Assembly (NCBI GenBank): GCA_024402095.1
Contig: JAKSJU010000004.1
Span: 1 to 59,011, forward strand
Length of the DNA: 59,011 bases
Direction: 5' to 3'
DNA from: Bacteroidales bacterium
GTDB lineage: Bacteria > Bacteroidota > Bacteroidia > Bacteroidales > UBA932
The notes beneath the pieces were generated by a model. The model saw only the letters and a program-made list of their open reading frames with translations. It was not told the DNA's origin and searched no databases. Position numbers and translations under genes: made by a program. Every line of letters starts with the position of its first letter. Position 1 is the first letter of the stretch. This document shows, piece by piece, positions 7,947-17,615 of this stretch.

Positions 7947-10900
7947 ATGAAAAAAATCCTAACCACTATGGCTGCTGTCATTCTTTCAAGTATGGCAGCC
8001 GTTGCTGTATCCGCCCAGGGCAGATACACGGTTAAAGGAGTGGTTGTCGATCAGACCGGCCCGGTCATCGGCGCAACTGTCGTCGAGCTGGGGACTTCCA
8101 ATGGTGCAGTCACCGGTCTTGATGGAGACTATTCACTCAATGTGGCATCCGCTGACGCTCTCATAGAAATCAGCTGCATCGGATACACCACGGTTTCATT
8201 CAAAGCTTCAGAAGTGCCTTCCACAGTCACTCTCAGCGAGGATACTGAATTCCTTGACGAGGTTGTGGTAATCGGATACGGTACTGTCAAGAAGAGCGAT
8301 ATGACCGGTTCCGTTTCTGCCGTGAAGGCGGATCAGTTGAACAAGGGTATCGTAACCTCTCCGGCCGAACTGCTTACAGGCAAGTCTGCAGGCGTCGTTG
8401 TTACGGCAGGAGACGGAGCTCCGGGATCAGGATCGACTATCCGCATCCGCGGCGGCTCTTCGCTCAACGCATCCAACGACCCTCTCATCGTAATCGACGG
8501 ACTCCCTGTATCCAATGACGGTATCAGCGGAACAAGCAATGCACTTGCGTCCATCAACCCTAACGACATCGAGACTTTCACAGTCCTCAAGGATGCATCC
8601 GCCACAGCGATATACGGTTCACGCGCTTCCAACGGTGTCATAATGATTACCACCAAGAAAGGCCAGTCAAGCGGCAGGATTCCTCATATCGACGCCGACT
8701 TCACCGCTTCACTGAGCCAGAACGCAAAGTACGTGGATGTCCTTGACGCCGACGGTCTCCGCAATCTTATGGCAAAGCAGTTCGGTACGGACAGCGATGC
8801 ATACAAGAATCTCGGAAACGCCACCACGAACTGGCAGAAGGAGATTTTCCAGCTTGCCCAGAATTATGAAGGAAACGTGGCCGTTTCCGGAAAGGCCGGC
8901 AATGAGAAATTCACCCTCCCTTACCGCGTGGCCCTCGGTTACCTTGACAACAACGGTACCCTCAAGACCTCCAATATGAAGAGAGGAACGATTTCAGTCA
9001 ACCTCGCCCCGACCATGTTTGACAACCACCTCACTGTCAATCTCAATGGAAAGGGAATGAATATGGATACCCGCTTCGCCAATACCGGAGCCATTACACA
9101 GGCAGTCCAGTATGACCCTACACGCCCAGTATATGACAAGGACGGTCTCAACGGATACAGCTGGTGGAACTATGGGAAAGGAACTTTCACAGTTGACAAC
9201 TGCAATACAATGGCAAACCAGAACCCTGTCGCTCTCATCAATGATAAAAATGATATCAGCAACGCCAAGAGGTTCCTCGGCAACGCACAGTTCGACTATA
9301 AGGTGCACGGTTTCGAAGATTTGAGGTTCAATCTCAACCTCGGTTTGGACTACACCTATTCCAACGGTACGGTGGATGTCGCTCCTGATACCGAGCAGTC
9401 CATGCACTCAACCAATCAGCAGTCCAACAATCATGCTTCCGGATATCATACCAATTACAACCAGAAGAAGCTTGATCAAACCCTCGAAATGTATGCCGAC
9501 TATTCTCACGTATGGGCAAACAAGCACAATTTCGATGTTATGGCCGGTTACAGCTGGCAGCACTTCTACAATGAGTCTTTCAGCGAGACATACAAGGCTG
9601 ACGGGACATCAAGGTCCGATGCCAGCTATTATCTTTCTAATCCTTACACAGGAAAGGGTGAACTTTATCTTGTCTCATTCTTCGGCCGTCTCAACTACAA
9701 CTATGACAACCGTTATATGATTACCGCTACGTTCCGTGCTGATGGAACTTCACGATTCTCCAATAATAAATGGGGTCTCTTCCCATCAGTAGCCCTCGGT
9801 TGGAACATCAAGAATGAAGGATTCCTCAAGGATGCACAGGAAATATCAACCCTGAAACTTCGTCTCTCCTATGGACAGACAGGTCAGCAGGACCTCGGAA
9901 ACGGATACTATCCTACTCTGGCTACTTATGTGTACAACACCAATGCATGCCAGTATTTCTTCGGCAATGACGTATTCCAGCCTATCACGGCCAAGGGTTA
10001 CAACGCCGATCTGAAATGGGAAACCACCACTACATGGAACGCCGGATTGGATTTCGGTTTCATAAATGACAGGCTCACAGCCAGCCTCGATGTTTACAAG
10101 CGGTATACCAAGGATCTCCTTAATTATACTCCTGTAGCTGCCGGAGCAAACCTGAGCAACTATCTGGACGCAAACATCGGAGACCTTGAGAACACCGGTG
10201 TCGAGTTCGAACTCAATGCTATTCCTGTTCAGACCAGGGACTGGAGCTGGACTCTCGGATTCAATGCTGCCTGGAACAAAACCGTCATCACCAGACTTAC
10301 GACTGATGACGAGAGAGACAACTACTATGGCGTATATACCGGAGGAATTTCCGGTGGTACAGGAAATACTATCCAGATACATCAGACAGGACAGGCTCCA
10401 AACTCATTCTTCGTTTACCAGCAGGTTTATGATGAAGCCGGAAAACCTGTCGAGGGTCTTTATGTAGACCGCAACAAAGACGGCAAGATTGATGTCGCTG
10501 ATAAGTACTGTTTCCATAAGGCTGCACCTGACTGGACATTCGGTTTCAATACACAGCTGTCCTGGAAGGCACTCACCCTCGCAATAAGCGCACATTCAAA
10601 CGTAGGCAACTATGTTTACAACAATGTAATGAGCAACGGCGACCTCCTCACGGACCTCAGCACGAACAGCTTCATCAACAACCGTTACGTAACCGCGGAG
10701 GAACATAACTTCCAGAACTATGCACAGTACTGGTCAGATATGTACGTCACGGACGCATCTTTCCTTAAGATTGACAACATAACGCTGAGCTACCGCTTCA
10801 AACTTGCGACCGTGGCCGACCGCGATATGAACCTCAATGTTTTCGGAACCGTTCAGAATGCAGCCTGCATCACTGGTTACAGGGGAATTGATCCTGAAAT

Positions 10901-10973
10901 CTTCAACGGTATCGACAACAATATGTACCCTAGGCCGCGTACATTTATCCTCGGTGTCAAGTTCAATTTCTAA
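7947..10973 (+). CDS. susC: SusC-like TonB-dependent starch oligosaccharide transporter
   Basis: 1008 residues, usual SusC length. Signal peptide MKKILTTMAAVILSSMAAVAVSAQ, then a carboxypeptidase-regulatory-like domain (about residues 28-105), a TonB-box-like segment EVVVIGYGTVKKSDMTGSV, the plug domain (IRIRGGSSLNASNDPLIVIDGLPV, DIETFTVLKDASATAIYGSRASNGVIMITTKKG), and a 22-strand barrel ending in FILGVKFNF with the terminal aromatic residue. It forms the outer-membrane pore under the SusD lid and imports oligosaccharides with TonB energy. Starch specificity is inferred from the downstream SusD, SusE/F, SusG and SusB-like genes. The susD gene follows after 18 bases. Confidence 0.95.
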   Translation: MKKILTTMAAVILSSMAAVAVSAQGRYTVKGVVVDQTGPVIGATVVELGTSNGAVTGLDGDYSLNVASADALIEISCIGYTTVSFKASEVPSTVTLSEDTEFLDEVVVIGYGTVKKSDMTGSVSAVKADQLNKGIVTSPAELLTGKSAGVVVTAGDGAPGSGSTIRIRGGSSLNASNDPLIVIDGLPVSNDGISGTSNALASINPNDIETFTVLKDASATAIYGSRASNGVIMITTKKGQSSGRIPHIDADFTASLSQNAKYVDVLDADGLRNLMAKQFGTDSDAYKNLGNATTNWQKEIFQLAQNYEGNVAVSGKAGNEKFTLPYRVALGYLDNNGTLKTSNMKRGTISVNLAPTMFDNHLTVNLNGKGMNMDTRFANTGAITQAVQYDPTRPVYDKDGLNGYSWWNYGKGTFTVDNCNTMANQNPVALINDKNDISNAKRFLGNAQFDYKVHGFEDLRFNLNLGLDYTYSNGTVDVAPDTEQSMHSTNQQSNNHASGYHTNYNQKKLDQTLEMYADYSHVWANKHNFDVMAGYSWQHFYNESFSETYKADGTSRSDASYYLSNPYTGKGELYLVSFFGRLNYNYDNRYMITATFRADGTSRFSNNKWGLFPSVALGWNIKNEGFLKDAQEISTLKLRLSYGQTGQQDLGNGYYPTLATYVYNTNACQYFFGNDVFQPITAKGYNADLKWETTTTWNAGLDFGFINDRLTASLDVYKRYTKDLLNYTPVAAGANLSNYLDANIGDLENTGVEFELNAIPVQTRDWSWTLGFNAAWNKTVITRLTTDDERDNYYGVYTGGISGGTGNTIQIHQTGQAPNSFFVYQQVYDEAGKPVEGLYVDRNKDGKIDVADKYCFHKAAPDWTFGFNTQLSWKALTLAISAHSNVGNYVYNNVMSNGDLLTDLSTNSFINNRYVTAEEHNFQNYAQYWSDMYVTDASFLKIDNITLSYRFKLATVADRDMNLNVFGTVQNAACITGYRGIDPEIFNGIDNNMYPRPRTFILGVKFNF

Positions 10974-10991
10974 TTTTAACACTGTTGAGAT

Positions 10992-12587
10992 ATGAAAAAT
11001 ATTAATATTTTCGCAATAGCCCTCGCGGCATTGATAGTTGCAGGTTTCACATCTTCTTGTGTTAAAGACCTCAACGTTACTCCTATTGACCCTAATACTG
11101 CTCTCCCTGAAAACGTCCTCAACTCTCAGGAAGCATTCAACCAGTTCCTGGCAAAGTGCTATCAGGGACTTTCTTCATCCAGTTCATCAGGACCGGACGG
11201 CGGTCCTGACATCGATGGTGTCGACGGCGGATACGGACAGTATTTCAGAGCTGTTGTCAACCTCCAGGAAGTGACAACCGATGTCGCCACCGTATGTTGG
11301 AACGATGGAACACTCTTTGACCTTCACAATATGTGCTGGAACGCTTCAAATGAGTTCGTTTTCAGTATGTACATGCGAATTTTCTATCAGATAAGCCAGT
11401 GCAATGAATTCATCCGCAGGGCCAAGGCCACGGAAATCTCCGGATTCACAAAGAGGGAGGCATTCATCGACGAGGCACGCGCCCTAAGGCTTCTGAGTTA
11501 CTACCACGCCATTGATATGTTCGGCAACGTTCCTTTCGTTACTGAGGAGAACTCTGTAGGCTCGACAGCCCCTGAAATGAAACTGCGTGCTGACCTTTTC
11601 GACTGGATGGTCGACGAAGCCAACGACCTTCTCGGATCCAACGGGCTCTCCGATGCCGGGAAGAATGAATACGGACGTGCCGACAAGGGTATGGTCCAGA
11701 TGATTCTGGCAAAACTCTATCTCAATGCCGAGGTCTGGAAGGGAACGGCAATGTATGACAAGTGTGCTGCTCTTTGTGAAACCATCATTTCAGAGTATCC
11801 GCTTCACAATGTCTGGTCTGAACTCTTCTGCGCGGACAACCACCGCTGCACCAAGAACACCACCTACAACGGAGATGAAATAATCTTTGTAGCACCGCAG
11901 GACGGTATTCAGCTCTGTTCCTACGGTTCCACCAACTTCATTATCTTCGCAAGTACATGGTCAGTGACCGGCAAAGCAGGCAAGACTATGGATGTTGCCG
12001 AGATTGGAATTTCTTCCGGTTGGTCAGGACTTTCACTCACGGGTACATTCACCAGCAAATTCGATGAAAATGATGCCCGCGCAAAATTCTGGAAAGGGGA
12101 TTTCAAGCAGTTCATCGATCAGTTACGTGACGGTGACGGTGCATCTGACGGATGGAAATCCACCAAGTTCACGAACATCAACCACGATGGTTCAGCCGCA
12201 CAGGCTCAGGGATTCGTAGATACCGATTTCCCTGTATTCCGTTCCGCTGACGCCTACCTGATGTTCGCAGAATGTGCTGCACGCGGTGCTGCGGACAAGA
12301 GCAAGGGTCAGACCTATCTCAACGCAGTACGCAAACGTGCCGGCATGGACGACCTCGACCTCAACCTTGACAATATCATTGACGAACGCGGACGTGAACT
12401 CTATTTTGAGGGATTCCGCCGCCAGGATCTCGTCAGGTTCGGTCTCTTCACCTCATCAGACTACCTTTGGGAATTCAAGGGCGGCGTGGCTGAAGGCAGG
12501 GGCGTTGACTCCCACTTCAACCTCTTCTCCATTCCTGCAGATGACCTCAATGCAAACGGCAACCTCGTGCAGAACCCAGGATATTAA
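10992..12587 (+). CDS. susD: SusD-like starch-binding outer-membrane lipoprotein
   Basis: 531 residues. Lipoprotein signal MKNINIFAIALAALIVAGFTSSC, then the SusD/RagB pattern: an N-terminal helical region (NVLNSQEAFNQFLAKCYQGL), TPR-like helices (REAFIDEARALRLLSYYHAIDMFGNVPFV; KGMVQMILAKLYLNAEVW), and the C-terminal blocks ADAYLMFAECAARG, YLNAVRKRAGM and DERGRELYFEGFRRQDLVRFG. SusD caps SusC outside the cell and binds the helical face of starch through aromatic residues. Which aromatics line the site cannot be assigned by eye. It follows susC directly and precedes the SusE/F-like gene by a few bases. Confidence 0.95.
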   Translation: MKNINIFAIALAALIVAGFTSSCVKDLNVTPIDPNTALPENVLNSQEAFNQFLAKCYQGLSSSSSSGPDGGPDIDGVDGGYGQYFRAVVNLQEVTTDVATVCWNDGTLFDLHNMCWNASNEFVFSMYMRIFYQISQCNEFIRRAKATEISGFTKREAFIDEARALRLLSYYHAIDMFGNVPFVTEENSVGSTAPEMKLRADLFDWMVDEANDLLGSNGLSDAGKNEYGRADKGMVQMILAKLYLNAEVWKGTAMYDKCAALCETIISEYPLHNVWSELFCADNHRCTKNTTYNGDEIIFVAPQDGIQLCSYGSTNFIIFASTWSVTGKAGKTMDVAEIGISSGWSGLSLTGTFTSKFDENDARAKFWKGDFKQFIDQLRDGDGASDGWKSTKFTNINHDGSAAQAQGFVDTDFPVFRSADAYLMFAECAARGAADKSKGQTYLNAVRKRAGMDDLDLNLDNIIDERGRELYFEGFRRQDLVRFGLFTSSDYLWEFKGGVAEGRGVDSHFNLFSIPADDLNANGNLVQNPGY

Positions 12588-12599
12588 TAGAAGATGATT

Positions 12600-15596
12600 A
12601 TGAAAAGAATATTATTAGCATTCGCAATCGCTCTTGCAAGCCTGTTCACAACATCCTGTGTTCAAGAGCATATTGATGCCCAGTTCATCCCGGGCAACGT
12701 GACCGTTCAGGGTCTGGGACAGATTACGGGGTGCACTCTGGCTGAAGACGGCCTCCCTGTCACCACTTCTTATTCAGCAGTGGATTTCGGGCTTTCCGTC
12801 CCTGTATCATATACCCTCTGGATGGATATCTCCGGCAATAATTTCGCAAATGCGAAGAAAGTTGACGCGACAATCGCAGACGGTCAGATTTCTTTCGCTC
12901 AGAAGAAATTCAACAAGACTCTCCTCAATATGGGCATAGCGCCTGAGACGGAAGTGTCCGTTGATTTCATGCTGGATGCGTATATGCAGACAGAGAAGGG
13001 ATCCAACATCGAAAAATACGTACAGCATTCAAATGTTGTTACGGCCGTATTCACCGTATATGAGGAAACCAAGGGTGATCTACCTGTAGTGGATGTTCCT
13101 GGAGATTATCAGGGATGGGCTCCTTCAGACTACCCGAAACTCTTCAACTATTCTTACGATGAAGTCATTTACCGTGGTGTTGTCGACTTCCAGTGCAAGA
13201 AGGAAGACGGTTCCGCAGCCAACGGATTCAAGATTACCGGAGGTGGAAACTGGGACAATGACTCTGGCAACTGGGGATCAGCCAACCAGGGCGAAGCAGC
13301 CGAAGCCGGATCCGTACAGCTTGTCAACGGTGACGGTTCACAGAACATCGTATGCTACGGAGCCAAGAGATACTATCTCTTCGAGTTCAACAAGGATAAC
13401 CTTACTCTCACCAAGATAATGTCATTCGACAAGGTTGGCGTCATCGGCCTCAACGGAGACTGGGACAACGATGTTGTGATGACGTACAATATGTTCCGCG
13501 GACGCTTCTGGGCCGATGTCGACCTGGCAGCCGACACAGAGTTCAAATTCCGTCTCGACGGAGCCTGGGACAACAACTGGGGCGGTGACCTTGAGGACCT
13601 CAAGGGAGGTGCAGGCAATATTCCTATCCCTGCCGGACAGCATCGTATCTATTTCTACATGAACGACGTTACTCTCTACGCCGAAATCAATGACGAAATG
13701 TACGGCAAAGATGAACCTACAATTGATCCTACTCCAGGTCCGGTTCCTGCCTTCGAAAAATTGTCCCTCATCGGTACTATCGGCGGGTCATCATGGGACG
13801 AGGATTTCGATATGACAAATATCGCAGGCGATACATGGATTATCAGAAATGTGTCCCTGACTGCATCCGATGAGTTCAAGATCCGTGCTGACCATGACTG
13901 GGGTATCTCTGTCGGCGGCCCTGAGGCAAATGCAAAGAGCATCATAGATCCAACTAACCCGTACGACGTTTTCAAACCTGAAATCGGGGTTCCTTTCATG
14001 ACAGGTTCCATGAACATCATGGTCGGTGTTGAGGGACTGTATGACGTAATTTATGATTATGCTGCAGGTACCATTACCGTCAATGAGCACAAACCGGTCT
14101 ATTCGCTAATTGGCAAAATCAACGGCGACGAATGGAAAATTGATGTTGAGATGGCTCAGAACGGTGATATATGGACTAGTCCTGTAGTGAATATCACCGG
14201 TGAATTCAAAATCCGTTATGATTATTCATGGGATGCTGATAAGACCTACGGAGCAGAAGCCGGTTTCACTCCGGTTATCGGAGAAGGTTTCACAGCTGTG
14301 CAGCCTGGTGAGAACATCACTGTCCCTGAAGCCGGTGACTACAAGGTATCATTCAATGCCTCTACAAAGGAAGTTACCATATTCTCTGTCGAATTCCCTG
14401 AGCATCTTTATATGATAGGAGCGGAGTTCGGTGGCTGGGACTGGAATTCTGACGGAGTCGTAGAGATGACACCGGTATGTTACCAGTTCAATCAGGACAA
14501 CCTCGGTATCGGAGAGTTCTGGACAGTACGCTATTTCACTGCCGGACAAGGATTCAAGTTCTGCTCTCAAAGAGCATGGAACGGGGATTTCTGGGGACTT
14601 GAGACAAATGATGGATTTGTTGAAGATGGAGGAAACTGCACTGTTACAGAGGACGGATTCTATATGGTACACGTCGATCTCAAGAGGGGAATGGTTCATG
14701 TCGAGCCTGCTAGAATCTATGGCATGGGCGACTGCTTCGGCGGCTGGAATGAAGGCATGGAGACGGCATTGTTCGAAGCGGACGGAAAGACCTTGAAGGC
14801 CGCACTTCAGGAATCCGGCGAAATCCGCATGTATGCTGCATCATCCATCGCTGATACCGACTGGTGGACCCGTGAGTTTATCTTCTTCGAAGGAAAGATC
14901 GCATACAGAGGGAACGCCGGCGACCAGGATAGAGTCAAAGGCCAGAAAGGACAGACCGTTATCCTTGATTTCAATGCGGGAACCGCATCATTGGAAGGTC
15001 AAGGAGAGGAGCCGAGTGTACCTGAGACCATGTACATCATCGGAAACGATTTCGGTGGATGGGACTGGGCATCCGACGGTATAGTCGAAATGACCCCTGT
15101 TAACGGAAAGAGCGGTGCCTTCTGGGCCATCCGTTACATGACGACCACAACAGAGTTCAAGTTCTGTTCGCAGAAGGCATGGAGCGGTGATTTCTGCACC
15201 CTTGATTCAAATACCGGATTTGTGACCCCTTCCAACAATATGGTGGAGTCTGACGGACTATACATCATCTGTGTTGATTATGCCGCCGGGAAAGTCGCAG
15301 TGGAGCCAGCTAATGTCTATGGAATAGGCGACTGTTTCGAGAATGGCTGGGATTCAGGTGTGGAATGGACAGTGGCAGATGATGGCACAGTCACTTCGCC
15401 TGTCCTCAAGGCCGGAAATGTCAGGATGTACACATCCGCCGAATGCTTCGGAGTTGACTGGTGGAGGATGGAGTTCAATGTATATGATGGAAGAATTGTA
15501 TACAGGGGAGCAGGAAGTGACCAGGAAGCAGTTCCTTGTGAAGCTGGAAAAACCGTGACATTGAATTTCAATGCCGGTACCGGTGAAATCAAATAG
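12600..15596 (+). CDS. Extra-long SusE/SusF-like glycan-binding lipoprotein
   Basis: About 998 residues, roughly twice SusF. I took the ATG at 12600 (MKRILLAFAIALASLFTTSC) over 12594; the lipobox is TTSC. An N-terminal SusE-type Ig-like domain (about 20-150) is followed by a run of beta-sandwich starch-binding-like modules, each opening with a glycine-tryptophan motif: GDYQGW (about 150), IGLNGDWDND (about 280), IGTIGGSSWDED (about 385), IGKINGDEWKID (about 505), IGAEFGGWDWNSDG (603), GMGDCFGGWNEG (706), IGNDFGGWDWASDG (811) and GIGDCFENGWDSG (906). The last four are a duplicated pair of modules. The role is to hold starch at the cell surface; SusE and SusF are not transporters or enzymes. 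The exact number of functional binding sites is not determined. Confidence 0.88.
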   Translation: MKRILLAFAIALASLFTTSCVQEHIDAQFIPGNVTVQGLGQITGCTLAEDGLPVTTSYSAVDFGLSVPVSYTLWMDISGNNFANAKKVDATIADGQISFAQKKFNKTLLNMGIAPETEVSVDFMLDAYMQTEKGSNIEKYVQHSNVVTAVFTVYEETKGDLPVVDVPGDYQGWAPSDYPKLFNYSYDEVIYRGVVDFQCKKEDGSAANGFKITGGGNWDNDSGNWGSANQGEAAEAGSVQLVNGDGSQNIVCYGAKRYYLFEFNKDNLTLTKIMSFDKVGVIGLNGDWDNDVVMTYNMFRGRFWADVDLAADTEFKFRLDGAWDNNWGGDLEDLKGGAGNIPIPAGQHRIYFYMNDVTLYAEINDEMYGKDEPTIDPTPGPVPAFEKLSLIGTIGGSSWDEDFDMTNIAGDTWIIRNVSLTASDEFKIRADHDWGISVGGPEANAKSIIDPTNPYDVFKPEIGVPFMTGSMNIMVGVEGLYDVIYDYAAGTITVNEHKPVYSLIGKINGDEWKIDVEMAQNGDIWTSPVVNITGEFKIRYDYSWDADKTYGAEAGFTPVIGEGFTAVQPGENITVPEAGDYKVSFNASTKEVTIFSVEFPEHLYMIGAEFGGWDWNSDGVVEMTPVCYQFNQDNLGIGEFWTVRYFTAGQGFKFCSQRAWNGDFWGLETNDGFVEDGGNCTVTEDGFYMVHVDLKRGMVHVEPARIYGMGDCFGGWNEGMETALFEADGKTLKAALQESGEIRMYAASSIADTDWWTREFIFFEGKIAYRGNAGDQDRVKGQKGQTVILDFNAGTASLEGQGEEPSVPETMYIIGNDFGGWDWASDGIVEMTPVNGKSGAFWAIRYMTTTTEFKFCSQKAWSGDFCTLDSNTGFVTPSNNMVESDGLYIICVDYAAGKVAVEPANVYGIGDCFENGWDSGVEWTVADDGTVTSPVLKAGNVRMYTSAECFGVDWWRMEFNVYDGRIVYRGAGSDQEAVPCEAGKTVTLNFNAGTGEIK
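14400..15593 (+). repeat. Tandem duplication of a two-module binding unit
   Basis: Within the SusE/F-like gene, residues about 603-800 (14400-15005) and 811-998 (15028-15593) are copies of the same two-domain unit. Matching landmarks occur in the same order: FGGWDWNSDGVVEMTPV against FGGWDWASDGIVEMTPV; FKFCSQRAWNGDF against FKFCSQKAWSGDF; YGMGDCF against YGIGDCF; IAYRGNAGDQDRV against IVYRGAGSDQEAV; LDFNAGT against LNFNAGT. Confidence 0.88.
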
Positions 15597-15608
15597 TTGA
15601 ACATCTTT

Positions 15609-15641
15609 TGCAAGCATCCTTCGCAATGAAGGATGCTTGCA
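15609..15641 (+). terminator. Strong hairpin between SusE/F-like gene and susG
   Basis: A perfect 14-bp stem (TGCAAGCATCCTTC paired with GAAGGATGCTTGCA) with a 5-base loop (GCAAT), followed by TTATTATT. It starts 12 bases after the preceding stop and ends 14 bases before the susG-like ATG. It looks like a partial terminator or an mRNA-processing or stabilising hairpin that sets lower amylase expression. Which of these it is cannot be read from sequence. Confidence 0.75.
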
Positions 15642-15654
15642 TTATTATTCTACG

Positions 15655-17610
15655 ATGAAGACCCGATACCTTAAATCGTTTATTTTAGCCGCTGTCTTGT
15701 TATCAGTCTTTTTGTCGTGTAATAAGAACGGCAGCAACCTTGACCCGGATCCTGAGCCTAGACCAAGGCCCGCTCCTGTCATCACGGGTGGGGAAAGTGA
15801 CATATCATATCAGTTGCTTGTCTATTCATTCTGTGATTCGGATGGTGACGGCACTGGTGATTTCAACGGTATCGCTTCAAAACTCGATTACTTAATAGAG
15901 ATGGGGGTTTCGGCTCTCTGGTTGAGTCCGATACACCCTGCTACGTCCTACCACGGATATGACGTGGAGGACTACAGCACTGTCAACAGGAAGTATGGCA
16001 CCGAAGCCGACTTCCAGTCCCTGCTCGATGCAGCACACGCCAAGGATATGAAGATATACCTTGATTTTGTGCTCAACCATACATCCAGGGAACATCCGTG
16101 GTTCATCGAAGGGAAGATGAACCCGGACAGCAAGCACCGGGATTATTATCATTTCTCCCAGACCCAGAAATCGGGTTACTCCCCTACAGTATCCGGCACC
16201 GACCCTGGCAGAATCAATGTCAAGTTCACCCTCAAGTGTTCCTCCGACGGCACGCCGCAAACCCTCAGGGCAGACATAGTGGATACTGTCACGAACGACG
16301 GCACTCCCGGTTCCGGGAAATACCTCTGGTACGGTTCCGTCACCGAAAGTACAATGCCGGAATTCTACTCCAACGGCAACAATATATACACGCTCTCGAT
16401 TGAGGATTTCGAGAGTTCCTGGGGCGTCCTCGTGCGCACCAGCAAGACAGAATGGGGCACAATGAAATACGGTGCCACCTCTACGAACGCCCAGGCCCTT
16501 GTCTGGGGCGTCCCACTCAATTTGAAATCAAATTCCGACAACGATATACTTATGCCTTGGATGAGACCCATCTGGTATCAGTCTGTTTTCGGCGAATATA
16601 TGCCGGACCTCAACTACGGTCCCGCCGCCACCTGCGAGAGTTCCGACGCCTTCAAGGATGTCTGCGCCGCAGCTGACAAGTGGATAAATATGGGCGTGGA
16701 CGGTTTCCGTCTGGATGCAGTCAAGCACATCTACGATAACGAGACCTCCGACGAAAATCCTACTTTCCTCAAAAAGTTCTACAATCACTGCAACGCCACA
16801 TTCAAAGCAGTAGGCCACTCCGACAACATCTATATGGTGGGCGAGCAGTGGAACGAGCCGGAACTCGTCACCCCTTATTACAAGGGCCTCAACGCCTTCT
16901 TCGAATTCGCCTTCTGGTGGCGTCTCACCGAAGCCATCAATGCCGGCAAGGGCTCCGGCTTCGCCTCCACCATAGACGGCTATCATCAGAAATACTCCGC
17001 AATGCGCTCAGACGCCATTGCCGCGACCAAGCTTACCAATCACGATGAAGATCGCGCCGCCTCCATCATCGGCCGCAACCATAGTAAACTCAAGCTTGCA
17101 GCGGCGGTGCTGCTGACGGCCGGCGGAGAACCTTATATCTATCAGGGTGAGGAACTCGGATACTGGGGTACCAAGTCCAACGGTGACGAATATGTCCGCA
17201 CTCCTATAATGTGGACTACCGATATTTCCAGTGCAGCCTGCGGTGCTCTTGGCGGCAAGGTTGACAAGTCAATGCTTACTGCCTCCATTTCTGTTGAATC
17301 TCAGGCTGCTGACAATTCATCACTCCTGAACGTATACCGGAAGTTCGGCATTCTGCGCGATTCCTATCCTGCCCTGGCAAAGGGCAGTTTCAAGGAGAGA
17401 AACGGAATCGGCAAAACCGCTGTCGGAGCCTGGTATCGCGAATACGACGGGCAGAAGATTCTTGTTATTCATAACTTCAGCTCTGCCACCGTCACTTTTG
17501 AAGTCACCGGAGACGACCTGGCGACTATGATAGGATCCAACGGTACCGCCACAGCAAATGGCTCCAGACTTACCCTCGGCGGCTATTCATCAGCACTGTT
17601 CCTCCAATAA
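15655..17610 (+). CDS. susG: SusG-like GH13 alpha-amylase with CBM58-type insert
   Basis: 651 residues from the ATG at 15655. An in-frame TTG at 15637 lies inside the hairpin and was rejected. Lipoprotein signal ending VFLSC, then a Pro/Asp linker. The GH13 barrel begins YQLLVYSFCDSDGDGTGDFNGI. Catalytic residues are Asp354 (DGFRLDAVKH), Glu397 (VGEQW) and Asp464 (TNHDEDR). Each is exactly 34 lower than the triad I recall for Bacteroides thetaiotaomicron SusG (388/431/498). Between barrel strands, residues about 175-300 form an inserted beta-rich domain in the place where SusG carries CBM58. It should cleave starch at the outer cell surface to feed SusC. It overlaps no neighbour; GH53 follows after 5 bases. 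Confidence 0.93.
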   Translation: MKTRYLKSFILAAVLLSVFLSCNKNGSNLDPDPEPRPRPAPVITGGESDISYQLLVYSFCDSDGDGTGDFNGIASKLDYLIEMGVSALWLSPIHPATSYHGYDVEDYSTVNRKYGTEADFQSLLDAAHAKDMKIYLDFVLNHTSREHPWFIEGKMNPDSKHRDYYHFSQTQKSGYSPTVSGTDPGRINVKFTLKCSSDGTPQTLRADIVDTVTNDGTPGSGKYLWYGSVTESTMPEFYSNGNNIYTLSIEDFESSWGVLVRTSKTEWGTMKYGATSTNAQALVWGVPLNLKSNSDNDILMPWMRPIWYQSVFGEYMPDLNYGPAATCESSDAFKDVCAAADKWINMGVDGFRLDAVKHIYDNETSDENPTFLKKFYNHCNATFKAVGHSDNIYMVGEQWNEPELVTPYYKGLNAFFEFAFWWRLTEAINAGKGSGFASTIDGYHQKYSAMRSDAIAATKLTNHDEDRAASIIGRNHSKLKLAAAVLLTAGGEPYIYQGEELGYWGTKSNGDEYVRTPIMWTTDISSAACGALGGKVDKSMLTASISVESQAADNSSLLNVYRKFGILRDSYPALAKGSFKERNGIGKTAVGAWYREYDGQKILVIHNFSSATVTFEVTGDDLATMIGSNGTATANGSRLTLGGYSSALFLQ

Positions 17611-17615
17611 GAAAT

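Noticed and set aside
15637..15654. Upstream TTG start for the susG-like gene
   Set aside because: It lies inside the 3' arm of the hairpin and adds polar residues before a complete lipoprotein signal; the ATG at 15655 is better.
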